64,000 nt of DNA. Origin: Paenibacillus kobensis NBRC 15729. GTDB lineage: Bacteria; Bacillota; Bacilli; Paenibacillales; Paenibacillaceae. The first letter of the stretch is position 1. Each line of letters begins with the position of its first letter. Both the position numbers and the translations under genes were made by a program. This document shows, one piece after another, positions 53,145-62,192 of this stretch. The stretch is taken from positions 23,783-87,782 of the forward strand of contig NZ_BILZ01000022.1 of assembly GCF_004000825.1 (NCBI RefSeq). Reading direction: 5' to 3'. The notes beneath the pieces are model-generated. The model made no database searches. It saw nothing but the letters and a program-made list of their open reading frames with translations, and was not told where the DNA came from.

Positions 53145-54605
53145 TTAAACAGAAATCACTGCCTGTCTCCGAACTGGAATTCCCTTTTTGAATGTATCAA
53201 AAGCCACGCTATCAACAATCGTCCCAGAGTATTTATCGTAAACGACTAAGTTGATACCTCGCTCATTCATGGCATAGTCAACGCCATCAATAACTATCGA
53301 GCAAGAATTACCGCCATCAAACGGCGCAGACAGTAAGCTTATTCTAGTTCCTCTTAGTTGGCACGTATAACTGTCTTGTGCAGATTTCTCGCCATGCTTT
53401 TCGTACATCGTCCATCCTTCATCTATCACGCAAATAAATGACCGCCTGCCATCGTTACCGGACTCTATCAGCGAGGATGAAACGCCGATATCAGATAATA
53501 ATTTTTGTAGGTCTTTGTCGATATGTGTTCCGTACGTATCTTTTACAGCTAGAAGCAGTACATATCGGTTCGATACGTTTTTCAGTGCCGCTAGATATTT
53601 CGTCATGGTCTCGCACCTGCTAAAAATAGTCGGCACAGCACCGGTTAATTGCTGCAACAAAACCTGGTTATTTTTTACAAATGCATTGATAAGAAGTTTT
53701 GTTTTTTCAGGGAAATTCGTGTCAAATTTCAGATCGCGAACGGATATGTTTAAGGCAGCAGATATTTGTTCAACCGCTGCTTTGTCTCTGATTAATCTAC
53801 GAAAATCTCCTTTATGTAACCACGATAGAATGCCTACAAAAGAATCTTGGAAAAACTCCAATTGCGCTTCCGACATAGACGAGGAGTTCTCTATGACAGG
53901 GTTGATAATTTGAGAAGTCACAGCTTGGTAAAATAACGTATTTTTCCAAGTTGTACTCACGCTAATTCTTTCGTCATCTATAATATAGTATCTTTTATCC
54001 CATAAAATATTCCAAGATAGATTAGGAAGACGCATGACAAAACTCGCTTTAAATAAACCATCTTCATGACCGTGCAGACCCTCATATACATGCAAATTGA
54101 GTTCGCGCACCTTCGACAGCTTATACATATTGTTCATGCCTACGGTATACCGTCGCCGATATTCGCGAATCCTTTTTGGTTGGTCGGACAAGGGCTGAGG
54201 AAAAGGCCAGGTCCTCTTGTCCAATTGTAAGGTTACCAAAATCAAGTCACAGTTACCTTTTATCGCCAAGTTGTATCCCGTTTCTAGCGTTTCGGGGATG
54301 ATAGTATCATCGCTATCAACAAAAAAAACATATTCTCCCACTGCGTTATCCATACCGACATTTCTCGGCCGCGATGCACCACCGCTGTTTTCGGGGAGTT
54401 GTATGACCTTGACGAGTCCACTGTACTTTACGGCATATTCGTTCAACACTTCCATTGTATTGTCAGTAGAACGGTCGTCAACAACAATGATTTCATAATC
54501 TTCGTGCGACATGGTTTGATTGACGCAACTTTCTAAGCATCGCGCCGCAAGTTCGGGACGGTTATAAACGGGAATGATGATACTGATTTTTACATTCTTG
54601 CTCAT
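53145..54605 (-). CDS. GT2-family glycosyltransferase with C-terminal ILEI-type domain
   Basis: 486 residues from ATG 54605 (MSKNVKISIIIPVYNRPELA). GT-A core: VVDDRSTDNT, ENSGGASRPRNVGMD, FFVDSDD (metal-binding DxD). Middle part helical. Residues ~370-480: RYVLLLAVKDTYGTHIDKDL and FICVIDEG, then INLVVYDKYSGTIVDSVAFD, which are the two halves of the ILEI/FAM3 fold in reversed order. Probably modifies a surface polysaccharide. No other polysaccharide genes adjoin it. Clearly A+T-richer than the flanks, suggesting transfer. Confidence 0.85.
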   Translation of the reverse strand: MSKNVKISIIIPVYNRPELAARCLESCVNQTMSHEDYEIIVVDDRSTDNTMEVLNEYAVKYSGLVKVIQLPENSGGASRPRNVGMDNAVGEYVFFVDSDDTIIPETLETGYNLAIKGNCDLILVTLQLDKRTWPFPQPLSDQPKRIREYRRRYTVGMNNMYKLSKVRELNLHVYEGLHGHEDGLFKASFVMRLPNLSWNILWDKRYYIIDDERISVSTTWKNTLFYQAVTSQIINPVIENSSSMSEAQLEFFQDSFVGILSWLHKGDFRRLIRDKAAVEQISAALNISVRDLKFDTNFPEKTKLLINAFVKNNQVLLQQLTGAVPTIFSRCETMTKYLAALKNVSNRYVLLLAVKDTYGTHIDKDLQKLLSDIGVSSSLIESGNDGRRSFICVIDEGWTMYEKHGEKSAQDSYTCQLRGTRISLLSAPFDGGNSCSIVIDGVDYAMNERGINLVVYDKYSGTIVDSVAFDTFKKGIPVRRQAVISV

Positions 54606-54931
54606 ATGTACATCTCCATTTCGATGATGATAACATCTTAGCATATCTCTAGTATAATTAGTATAAATGCAAGTAACTACTGTTTAGTAGATTAATAAAA
54701 TAATAAACTTGAAAAAATCAACTCGATCAATCACACTTTGAGTCAATAATTCATCGACTCCTCACACGCAGCTTGTTTTTTAGTTCCGCTCAAACTAACG
54801 ATGAACGTATTTCCTACGGGATTTTCAGCAATGCTTGAACAAGGAAGTAATCGAGGAATGAATGTGAAAGGGATTAGACAACTAGTATTAATAACAGGTA
54901 GAAAATATCGCCGCAAAGGAGTCATGTCCGT

Positions 54932-56026
54932 ATGCCGCAGGGCAAGTGGTTTCGCATAGGTTATGGGATCATTATCGTATTGTTAATTGCCTTCTTGGCT
55001 TCAAAGGTTGACTTTGTGTTTGATCCGATCGGCAAGGTATTGGCTGCGTTATTCGTGCCGCTCTTGATCTCGGGTATGTTCTACTATCTATTCCGTCCGT
55101 TCGTAAGGCTGTTCTCGAAGAAAATGCCGAAGACGCTAGCTATTCTGCTCGTCTACATCGGCGCGATCGGTGTCTGTTACTTATTCTTCTTGATGATTTG
55201 GCCGCCAATACGGGATCAGTCGATTAACCTGGTGGACAATTTTCCGCAGATCGTGAAGTCGGTCGATTCGTGGCTCGAGTCCGTACAAGAGCACGAGTGG
55301 TTCAGGGAAATCGGGCAGGAGAATACGCTATCCACGGAAAATCTTACAACCAAGTTAACCGGTTCGCTGGACGAGATTCTTAATTCCGTCGTAGGCAGCG
55401 TGCGCGGTATTTTTAATCTCCTTATGAACTTCTTCTTCTTGCTCAGTCTGGTGCCATTTATCATCTATTACTTGCTGAGTGAAGACGATAAGTTTTCCGG
55501 ACATGTCCTGCAAGTGCTTCCGAAGCGGTACCATAACGAGGTGAGCGGGGCGTTGAAGGATATCGATGCGTCGATCGGTTCGTTCATTCTGAGCAAGGTG
55601 CTCACATCGCTGCTCATCGGCGGGCTGACGTTCATTGGCTATCTGTTGATCGATGTGCCGTATCCGTTGTTGCTCGGCTTGATTGCCGCCATTACGAACT
55701 TCATTCCGTATATCGGACCGTTGATCGCATTCGTTCCGACGGCTGTTGTCGCGCTTACCGTCTCCCCGATGACCGTGCTTCTCGTCGGGATCGTGCTCAT
55801 CGTATCGAATCAGATCGAATCCAACGTCATCGGACCTCGTATCATCGGGAAGCAAATGAACGTTCATCCGCTCACCGTCATGCTGCTCGTTATCGGTGCA
55901 AGCGCGATTATCGGTGCGTTCGGCATGATCATTGTCGTTCCCGTCTACGCGATCATCAAGATTATTGCGGTCCGCGTTTATAAGTTTAACAAGTCTAACC
56001 GAATCCCGCCGGATGCTGCCGAATAA
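54932..56026 (+). CDS. AI-2E family transporter (YdbI/PerM-like)
   Basis: 364 residues with about eight membrane segments, the central FNLLMNFFFLLSLVPFIIYYLL region and GLIAAITNFIPYIGPLIAFVP family signature. Members of this family export signals or act as Na+(Li+)/H+ antiporters; the function here is open. AAAGGAG 11 bases before the ATG. The 54606-54931 region upstream holds no gene that I can support. Confidence 0.9.
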   Translation: MPQGKWFRIGYGIIIVLLIAFLASKVDFVFDPIGKVLAALFVPLLISGMFYYLFRPFVRLFSKKMPKTLAILLVYIGAIGVCYLFFLMIWPPIRDQSINLVDNFPQIVKSVDSWLESVQEHEWFREIGQENTLSTENLTTKLTGSLDEILNSVVGSVRGIFNLLMNFFFLLSLVPFIIYYLLSEDDKFSGHVLQVLPKRYHNEVSGALKDIDASIGSFILSKVLTSLLIGGLTFIGYLLIDVPYPLLLGLIAAITNFIPYIGPLIAFVPTAVVALTVSPMTVLLVGIVLIVSNQIESNVIGPRIIGKQMNVHPLTVMLLVIGASAIIGAFGMIIVVPVYAIIKIIAVRVYKFNKSNRIPPDAAE

Positions 56027-56048
56027 AACGCACAAGGGGTTGTAAGAG

Positions 56049-56076
56049 TTGACCGGCGGGCGTTACTATATATTAG
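56049..56076 (+). promoter_or_regulatory. Candidate promoter of the GH43 gene
   Basis: TTGACC, 16-base spacer, TATTAG, about 40 bases before the ATG. The -10 is imperfect. Confidence 0.4.
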
Positions 56077-56114
56077 AAACCTAATACGGACACTGTGATG
56101 GAGATGAGAAAGCG

Positions 56115-57668
56115 ATGGAGAACGCAACGTTCAACAACCCGATATTGCCTGGATTTTATCCGGACCCTTCGATGTGCAGGGTAGGCGAGGACTATTACTT
56201 AGTAACTTCTACGTTTGAATATTTTCCGGGCATCCCGATCTTCCATAGCAAGGACCTCGTGAATTGGAGACAGATCGGCCATGTGCTGGATCGTCCGTCG
56301 CAGCTTGATCTGGATGGCCTTCGTCCGTCTAGGGGCGTATTCGCGCCAACGATTCGTTATCATGAAGGCACGTTCTACGTCATAAATACGAACGTTGACA
56401 AGAAAGGTAATTTCGTCGTGACCGCAACGGATCCCGCCGGCCCTTGGTCCGATCCATACTGGCTGGAGTCGGAGGGCATCGATCCTTCCTTGTTCTTCGA
56501 TGACGACGGCAAAGCTTATTACACTGGCACAAGACCTGCTCCCGAAGGGCCGCAGTATTTCGGTAACTGGGAGATTTGGATGCAGGAGCTGGATCTGAAG
56601 ACGATGAAGCTGGTCGGCGAGCAGTATTCGTTATGGAGAGGCGCTCTCCGCGACGCGGTATGGCCGGAAGGACCGCATACATACAAGATTAACGGCTACT
56701 ATTACTTGCTGATTTCAGAGGGCGGGACGGGGCCGGATCATGCGATCACCGTTGCTCGCAGCGAGCATCTTTTGGGTCCGTACGAAGGGTACAAGAAAAA
56801 TCCGGTGCTGACGCATCGGCATTTGGGCAATGACTATCCGATTGTCAACGTTGGTCACTCCGATATCGTACAGACGCAGAACGGCGAGTGGTGGATGGTT
56901 CTGCTGGCTTCCCGCCCATACGGGGGATACTACCGGAATCTTGGACGTGAGACTTTCTTAGTTCCATTCACTTGGGAAGAGGGTTGGCCGGTCGTCAAAC
57001 CAGGGAAATCCATCGTCGAGATGACCGAGGCGAGACCGAGCCTGCCTGAGCAGCGGTGGGTATCGGCGCCGGCTTGCGACAATTTCGAAACAGCCGAGTT
57101 AGGTATGCAGTGGATTTTCATTCGCACGCCGAGGGAAGCATTCATGAGTCTTGAAGAGCGCCCCGGTCATCTTCGACTGAAGCTGCGCCGGCCGACGCTG
57201 AAGGACAATGAACAAGTTAGCTTTGTCGGCAGACGACAGCAGCACCTGCGCTTTAATGCGCGCACGGCGATGGAGTTCGTTCCGCAAGCCGAGCATGAAT
57301 CGGCAGGGCTGGTTGTGCTGCAAAGCAGTCAGTTCCACTTCCGCTTCGAGTATTTGCTGTCGGAAGGAACGAAGGTGGTGCGCCTGACGAAATGCACGAA
57401 TGGAGTAGATGAAGTGTTGGCGCAGCAGGCCGTCGACGCTGACAAGCTATATTTGACGATCGACGCGCACGAGCAGGATTTCGCTTTCTATTACGGTACA
57501 CGAGCGGATGAGTATCGTCTATTAGCAGAGAAGGTTGACGGACGGATTCTCAGCACGGATGTGGCCGGGGGCTTCGTAGGTACGTGTCTCGGCATGTATG
57601 CGAGCAGCAACGCTCAGCTTAGTGACAACGTTGCGGACTTCGATTGGTTCGAATATACGGGCAACTAA
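56115..57668 (+). CDS. GH43 beta-xylosidase / alpha-L-arabinofuranosidase
   Basis: 517 residues, no signal peptide, so cytoplasmic. Five-bladed propeller with base Asp17 (FYPDPSM), modulating Asp123 (GIDPSLFFDDDG) and acid Glu185 (VWPEGPH). The C-terminal ~190 residues form a beta-sandwich domain (VSFVGRRQQHLRF, SAGLVVLQSSQFHFRF) usual in GH43 xylosidases. Cleaves xylo-oligosaccharides or arabinose side chains after uptake. Monocistronic with terminator. Fits the nearby GH115 gene. Confidence 0.93.
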   Translation: MENATFNNPILPGFYPDPSMCRVGEDYYLVTSTFEYFPGIPIFHSKDLVNWRQIGHVLDRPSQLDLDGLRPSRGVFAPTIRYHEGTFYVINTNVDKKGNFVVTATDPAGPWSDPYWLESEGIDPSLFFDDDGKAYYTGTRPAPEGPQYFGNWEIWMQELDLKTMKLVGEQYSLWRGALRDAVWPEGPHTYKINGYYYLLISEGGTGPDHAITVARSEHLLGPYEGYKKNPVLTHRHLGNDYPIVNVGHSDIVQTQNGEWWMVLLASRPYGGYYRNLGRETFLVPFTWEEGWPVVKPGKSIVEMTEARPSLPEQRWVSAPACDNFETAELGMQWIFIRTPREAFMSLEERPGHLRLKLRRPTLKDNEQVSFVGRRQQHLRFNARTAMEFVPQAEHESAGLVVLQSSQFHFRFEYLLSEGTKVVRLTKCTNGVDEVLAQQAVDADKLYLTIDAHEQDFAFYYGTRADEYRLLAEKVDGRILSTDVAGGFVGTCLGMYASSNAQLSDNVADFDWFEYTGN

Positions 57669-57681
57669 ATCTGAAATTCAC

Positions 57682-57726
57682 AAAACAGCCTTGGTTCGGT
57701 ATTCTGCCGGACTGAGGCTGTTTTGG
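57682..57726 (+). terminator. Terminator of the GH43 gene
   Basis: AAAACAGCCT..GTTCGG-TATTCTG-CCGGAC..AGGCTGTTTT. Confidence 0.85.
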
Positions 57727-57814
57727 TTTGCCAGTGAACTTTACTCATCGTACTCTCCTGTGGCTAGGCAGCTGCATAGGATAAAGGGTCAATAAGTAAA
57801 TCACCGAGAGGAGC

Positions 57815-58366
57815 ATGATGATGTACTCGAACGCAAGCTATCATCATCATTGGCATAATCCGATGCACCGCCACTGGAATTACAATTGGAGTTACGACAG
57901 GAACCCGTACTATCACAAGTGGCACAACCATCATAACCATCATCCGCATGGCAATATCTTTTTACAGGATCATGGGACAAAGCCGTTTGTAGTCAATATA
58001 AATCAGGCGGCCAAGCAAAATAACAACTACCGCACCGCACTATGGACAGGTAAAAATTTGCAAGTGACCTTGATGAGCATTAAGGTTGGCGAAGACATAG
58101 GTCTGGAAGTTCATCCTGCGACGGACCAGTTCATACGAATTGAAGAAGGTCAGGGGTTCGTTCAGATGGGGAACAGCAAAGATAACTTGAATTTTCAAGC
58201 TATGGCGTACGATGGCTATGCCATTATGATTCCCGCAGGGACATGGCACAACGTGACGAATGCAGGCTATCGCCCGCTTAAAGTTTACTCGATCTATGCG
58301 CCGCCTCAACATCCGTTCGGTACGGTTCATGAAACGAAAGCGATCGCTCAGCAACAAGGGGACTAA
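57815..58366 (+). CDS. Cupin-domain protein with His/Tyr/Trp-rich N-terminus
   Basis: 183 residues. The first ~48 residues are almost only His, Tyr, Trp, Asn and Pro (SYHHHWHNPMHRHWNYNW, WHNHHNHHPHGN), a likely metal-binding segment. Then a single cupin barrel: motif 1 EVHPATDQFIRIEEGQG, motif 2 MIPAGTWHNVTNAG, ending YAPPQHPFGTVHETK. Resembles mannose-6-phosphate-isomerase-like cupins of bacilli, some linked to spores. Three consecutive ATG codons; GAGAGGAG upstream. Ligand unknown. Confidence 0.85.
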   Translation: MMMYSNASYHHHWHNPMHRHWNYNWSYDRNPYYHKWHNHHNHHPHGNIFLQDHGTKPFVVNINQAAKQNNNYRTALWTGKNLQVTLMSIKVGEDIGLEVHPATDQFIRIEEGQGFVQMGNSKDNLNFQAMAYDGYAIMIPAGTWHNVTNAGYRPLKVYSIYAPPQHPFGTVHETKAIAQQQGD

Positions 58367-58409
58367 ATCCGGCTTGCGAAGTGTGAGAAAAGTTGGTACA
58401 AAGCGAAAT

Positions 58410-58436
58410 ACTCAGGAGTTATTCTCCTGAGTTTTT
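58410..58436 (+). terminator. Terminator of the cupin gene
   Basis: ACTCAGGAG-TTATT-CTCCTGAGTTTTT: perfect 9-base stem and T run. Confidence 0.9.
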
Positions 58437-58575
58437 GTTTGTAGCACCGAATAATCCTTTAATTATTGAAAATAATTCTATGATTAACGAAATTCAATCG
58501 CTATGAAATTACGTTATAGTAAAAGTATTGGACACGTGAAGTAATACAGCGTGATTAATACTTAAGGAGAAAGAC

Positions 58576-61458
58576 ATGAACTTTACAATTAATCAGTCCG
58601 TATTAAATGGGGGAGCGTTCTTTCTGAAGGAGAAGGAAGCGTTCAGCGGCGTTCACAAAATCGCAGACAAAGTAGCGAAAGATATTGAATTGGTGTTCGG
58701 CGTTCGCCCGACGTCGACGGAGGATCTCAGCCAATTATCCTCCTATGCGGTCATCTACGGTACAATCGACCGGAGCCCTGTGCTTCAGAGTCTGTCCGAG
58801 CAAGGATTGATTGACCTCGAAGCGATCAAAGGGAAGAATGAAGTTTATTTGTTCCAAACTATAGATGCAACTGCGCAAGGAATCGGCAAAGCGCTTGTTA
58901 TTGCTGGCAGCGATAAGAGAGGCGCGATTTACGGTCTGTTCCACCTGTCGGAGATTCTCGGGGTGTCCCCGTATGTTGACTGGAGCAATGTGAAGCCGAA
59001 GCGTCAAGAGCAATTCGTTCTGGACGGCGGCCACAAGCTTGTTTCGAAGGAGCCTTCGGTCCGTTATAGAGGATTCTTCATTAATGATGAATGGCCGGCT
59101 TTCGGAACGTGGTGCAATGAACGTTTCGGCGGGTTTAATGCGCAAGCGTATGACCATGTCTTTGAATTGCTGCTTCGTCTGAAAGGCAACTATCTGTGGC
59201 CAGCCATGTGGTCGGCACGGTTCCACGACGACGGCCCGGGACTTGCCAATTCGGAGCTCGCGGACGAGTACGGCGTCGTAATGGGCGCTTCCCACCACGA
59301 ACCATGCCTGCGCCAAGGCGAAGAGTACAGATATCTAAGAGGCAAAGATTCGATCTACGGCGATGCGTGGAACTTTAGATCCAATGAGGAAGGCATCACC
59401 CGGTTCTGGGCTGATGGCCTGAAACGCAGCGGCAAGTTCGAGAATGTCATTACGGTCGGGATGCGCGGTGAAGCGGATACGGCGATCATGGGCAAGGAAG
59501 CGACTTTCGCCGATAACATCAATCTGCTTCGGGATGTTCTGCGGACACAGAACCGTCTGATCAAGGAACACGTCAATCCTGATCTGGAACAAGTACCTCG
59601 CATGCTGGCGCTGTATAAAGAGGTAGAACCGTTCTTCTATGGGGACGAGAATACGCCAGGCTTGATCGGCTCGGAAGATCTAGAGGATGTCATCCTGATG
59701 CTCTGCGATGACAACTTCGGCAATCTGCGTACGCTGCCAACCGAGGAGATGCGTTCTCATAAGGGCGGATATGGAATGTACTATCATTTCGACTACCATG
59801 GCGGACCGATCTCTTTCGAATGGATCAACAGTTCCTACCTGCCGAAGGTATGGGAGCAGATGACGACGGCTTACGATTTCGGCGTTCGCGATCTGTGGAT
59901 CGTCAATGTCGGCGATATCGGAACGAATGAATTCCCGTTAGCTTATTTCCTCGATCTGGCCTATGATTTCGATCAATGGGGAACAAGCGCGATTAATAAG
60001 ACGCAAGAATACACTCGGTTGTGGATCGAGCGGCAATTCGGTGCCGTATGCAGCGAAGAAGATCGGGAGAAAATCTATCGTATCCTGGACGGCTATACGA
60101 AGATCGCTCATAACCGCAGACCGGAAGCGATGAATGCGGATGTGTATCATCCGGTTCATTATCAGGAAGCGGACAGGCTGCTGGCCGACATTGAGAAGCT
60201 CATGGGCGAGGCCAATGAACTGTATGCGAAGATGAGCGACGAAGCCATGTCCGGCTTCTTCTCCCTCGTGTACTATCCGGCGATGGGCAACTTGAATCTG
60301 CAGAAAATGATGCTGCTCGCAAGCAAGAACCAATATGCAGCCAAGCACAATCTGATGGAAGCGAATCAGCTGGCGGAGCAGATCAAAGCTTGCATGCAGC
60401 GGGATCAGGAAATTGTAGATGAATACCACGCCATCGATAATGGCAGATGGTACGGCATGGGATTGTCGGAGCATATCGGCTTCACCAAGTGGAATGAGGA
60501 CGAGTGCAGATATCCGATTCTCATGCAAGTTATGCCTGCAAGAAAACCAAGATTGTTCGTATCATTGGATGGTGCCGGACAGTTCTCAGAGGGCAGCAGC
60601 TGGCATGTCAATAAACTGTATATGAAGGATTTCAAACGGCCGGATGTTACGGAAGCTTCCTTCACGATCCGCACGCTTAGCGATCTGGATGCTCCATATG
60701 AGCTCTCGTGCGATGCATCGTGGTTATCCTGTTCCGGATATACGGGTACGCTGGACGGTAAGAACAAAACATCGGACACGATCACGGTTCGAATCGACCG
60801 CAGCAAGATGAACGGTGAGACGGCGGCGAACATTGCGGTGAAGATGCCAGCCGGATCTTGCACGATCATTGTGGATGCTGCGCAGCCGGAACTGAACGGA
60901 TTGGCGGAGAGAACATTCGTCGATACACTCGGTTATATTGCCATCGAAGCGGAGCATTATTATGCTGCTCATGATGCCGGACAAGCCGGATTCCAAGTGA
61001 TCGAAGCGTATGGCAAGACGTTGTCCGGAGTGAAGGCGTTCCCGACGGCGCAGTATTTTACAGCAGGCGAGGATGCACCGTCCTTGGAGTACCGGTTCGT
61101 TGTTGAGGAAGCGGGAGAATATGAAGTCGAATTGTATATGCAACCTTCTAATCCCGTAACGACGGACAATACGATTTATTACGGCATTCAAGCTAATGAC
61201 GGGCAGATTCACGTGTTGAATGCTATTGCGAAGGGTCAGAAAGTAGGCGAGTACAATCATAATTGGGCTGCCGGCGTACTGGATAACATCCGGCGTCACA
61301 GCAGCAAGATCGTGTGCCAGGGCGGACTGAACAGCGTGAAGGTGTTTGCGGTGAGTCCAGGATTGGTACTCGAGAAGCTGGTCATTTACCCCGTAGGGAA
61401 GAAACCGGCAGAAAGCTACTTGGGACCGGCAGAGACGTATTACATCGGCAAGGTGTGA
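58576..61458 (+). CDS. GH115 xylan alpha-1,2-glucuronidase
   Basis: 960 residues, no signal peptide. GH115 signatures: YRGFFINDEWPAF, NYLWPAMWSARFHDDGPG, YGVVMGASHHEPC, VGMRGEADTAIMG, YYHFDYHGGP and VNVGDIGTNEFP. Removes (4-O-methyl)glucuronic acid from xylan fragments. The C-terminal ~290 residues are beta-rich (LSDLDAPYELSCDASWLSCSG). AAGGAG before the ATG. Cytoplasmic place agrees with use on imported aldouronic oligomers together with the GH43 enzyme 2.4 kb upstream. Confidence 0.93.
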   Translation: MNFTINQSVLNGGAFFLKEKEAFSGVHKIADKVAKDIELVFGVRPTSTEDLSQLSSYAVIYGTIDRSPVLQSLSEQGLIDLEAIKGKNEVYLFQTIDATAQGIGKALVIAGSDKRGAIYGLFHLSEILGVSPYVDWSNVKPKRQEQFVLDGGHKLVSKEPSVRYRGFFINDEWPAFGTWCNERFGGFNAQAYDHVFELLLRLKGNYLWPAMWSARFHDDGPGLANSELADEYGVVMGASHHEPCLRQGEEYRYLRGKDSIYGDAWNFRSNEEGITRFWADGLKRSGKFENVITVGMRGEADTAIMGKEATFADNINLLRDVLRTQNRLIKEHVNPDLEQVPRMLALYKEVEPFFYGDENTPGLIGSEDLEDVILMLCDDNFGNLRTLPTEEMRSHKGGYGMYYHFDYHGGPISFEWINSSYLPKVWEQMTTAYDFGVRDLWIVNVGDIGTNEFPLAYFLDLAYDFDQWGTSAINKTQEYTRLWIERQFGAVCSEEDREKIYRILDGYTKIAHNRRPEAMNADVYHPVHYQEADRLLADIEKLMGEANELYAKMSDEAMSGFFSLVYYPAMGNLNLQKMMLLASKNQYAAKHNLMEANQLAEQIKACMQRDQEIVDEYHAIDNGRWYGMGLSEHIGFTKWNEDECRYPILMQVMPARKPRLFVSLDGAGQFSEGSSWHVNKLYMKDFKRPDVTEASFTIRTLSDLDAPYELSCDASWLSCSGYTGTLDGKNKTSDTITVRIDRSKMNGETAANIAVKMPAGSCTIIVDAAQPELNGLAERTFVDTLGYIAIEAEHYYAAHDAGQAGFQVIEAYGKTLSGVKAFPTAQYFTAGEDAPSLEYRFVVEEAGEYEVELYMQPSNPVTTDNTIYYGIQANDGQIHVLNAIAKGQKVGEYNHNWAAGVLDNIRRHSSKIVCQGGLNSVKVFAVSPGLVLEKLVIYPVGKKPAESYLGPAETYYIGKV

Positions 61459-61471
61459 TAGAAGGAGTTCA

Positions 61472-61508
61472 GGACAGATCCGCCGTTCGTGGCGGATTTG
61501 TCCTTTTT
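61472..61508 (+). terminator. Terminator of the GH115 gene
   Basis: GGACAGATCCGCC-GTTCGT-GGCGGATTTGTCCTTTTTT hairpin. Confidence 0.9.
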
Positions 61509-61589
61509 TCATAGGTCAGAAGTATACAAAAGAAATCATCATCGCTATACTAATGAGTGGATTAGAGAAGTCGCGAGGAGAATGAACAG

Positions 61590-61802
61590 ATGGAAGAGAA
61601 TCATAAATCGCCGGATGCCGAAGAAACGAAGGAACCGCGCAAAATCAGCCTGGCAGAAGCCATGAAACGTAAGCTGCAAGAAAAGAAACAAGCACAGTCC
61701 CAGGGCAAAGGGCAACAGGTGAACGCTCAGGCAGGCGTCAAGAAGATGTCCAGCCAGATTAAAAAAAAGCCGAATAACCAGAAGCGTCGGACAGGTGTGT
61801 AA
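61590..61802 (+). CDS. Small basic hydrophilic protein
   Basis: 70 residues: an acidic start (MEENHKSPDAEETKEPRK), then a Lys/Gln-rich helix (LAEAMKRKLQEKKQAQ) and a basic tail (IKKKPNNQKRRTGV). CGAGGAG lies 10 bases before the ATG. Not recognised. Possibly disordered, nucleic-acid binding. Codon use and ribosome-binding site look real. Confidence 0.6.
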   Translation: MEENHKSPDAEETKEPRKISLAEAMKRKLQEKKQAQSQGKGQQVNAQAGVKKMSSQIKKKPNNQKRRTGV

Positions 61803-61840
61803 GCTAACTGCTACTGCTTGAATGTTGAGGGGATACTGTC

Positions 61841-61970
61841 ATGAACGGGTCGTATTGGAGCGGCTGCTGTCGGAGACAGTGCTTTGCTCCACTATCCCTT
61901 TGACTCAGGAATAACGATGCAAACGGCGCAGGGCTCAGATAATAAACATAATCGCACCAGATCAGCTGAA
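61841..61970 (+). other. Gene-free gap with a fragment similar to rlmD
   Basis: 61803-62134 holds no gene I can support. Bases 61884-61913 match 45388-45417 inside rlmD at 25 of 30 positions and translate alike (LLHYPFDSGI versus [10 protein letters not shown]). No longer similarity is visible on either side. Possibly a scrap of a second methyltransferase gene, or chance. Confidence 0.3.
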
Positions 61971-62007
61971 CAATGGCCTCTCCTCATGGAGAGGTCATTG
62001 TTTTTGT
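61971..62007 (+). terminator. Terminator-like hairpin
   Basis: CAATGGCCTCTCC-TCAT-GGAGAGGTCATTGTTTTTG: 13-base stem with one mismatch and T run. The gene it once ended is not evident; it could serve the small basic protein. Confidence 0.8.
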
Positions 62008-62134
62008 TGTGGAAAAGGTTTGAGTTATTGAAATTTGAGGTAAAAGAAGGAAACTATTTCAAGAGTTGATTCGTCTATAATGCAATCCTGCTAAAATCAA
62101 TACGATGGTGTTATTTATATAAATATCATATAAT

Positions 62135-62162
62135 TTGACAAATACGACATAACTGATAGAAT
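62135..62162 (+). promoter_or_regulatory. Promoter of the solute-binding lipoprotein gene
   Basis: TTGACA, 16-base spacer, TAGAAT, 30 bases before the ATG. Confidence 0.55.
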
Positions 62163-62192
62163 CTAGTAGAAGTAATTTCTAGGGGGTAAAGC

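Noticed and set aside
54743..54925. 60-codon minus-strand frame upstream of the AI-2E gene
   Set aside because: No start signal, no recognisable motif, overlaps the likely promoter region.
61884..62069. 61-codon frame after the small basic protein
   Set aside because: TTG start without a ribosome-binding site, and it runs through a terminator hairpin.
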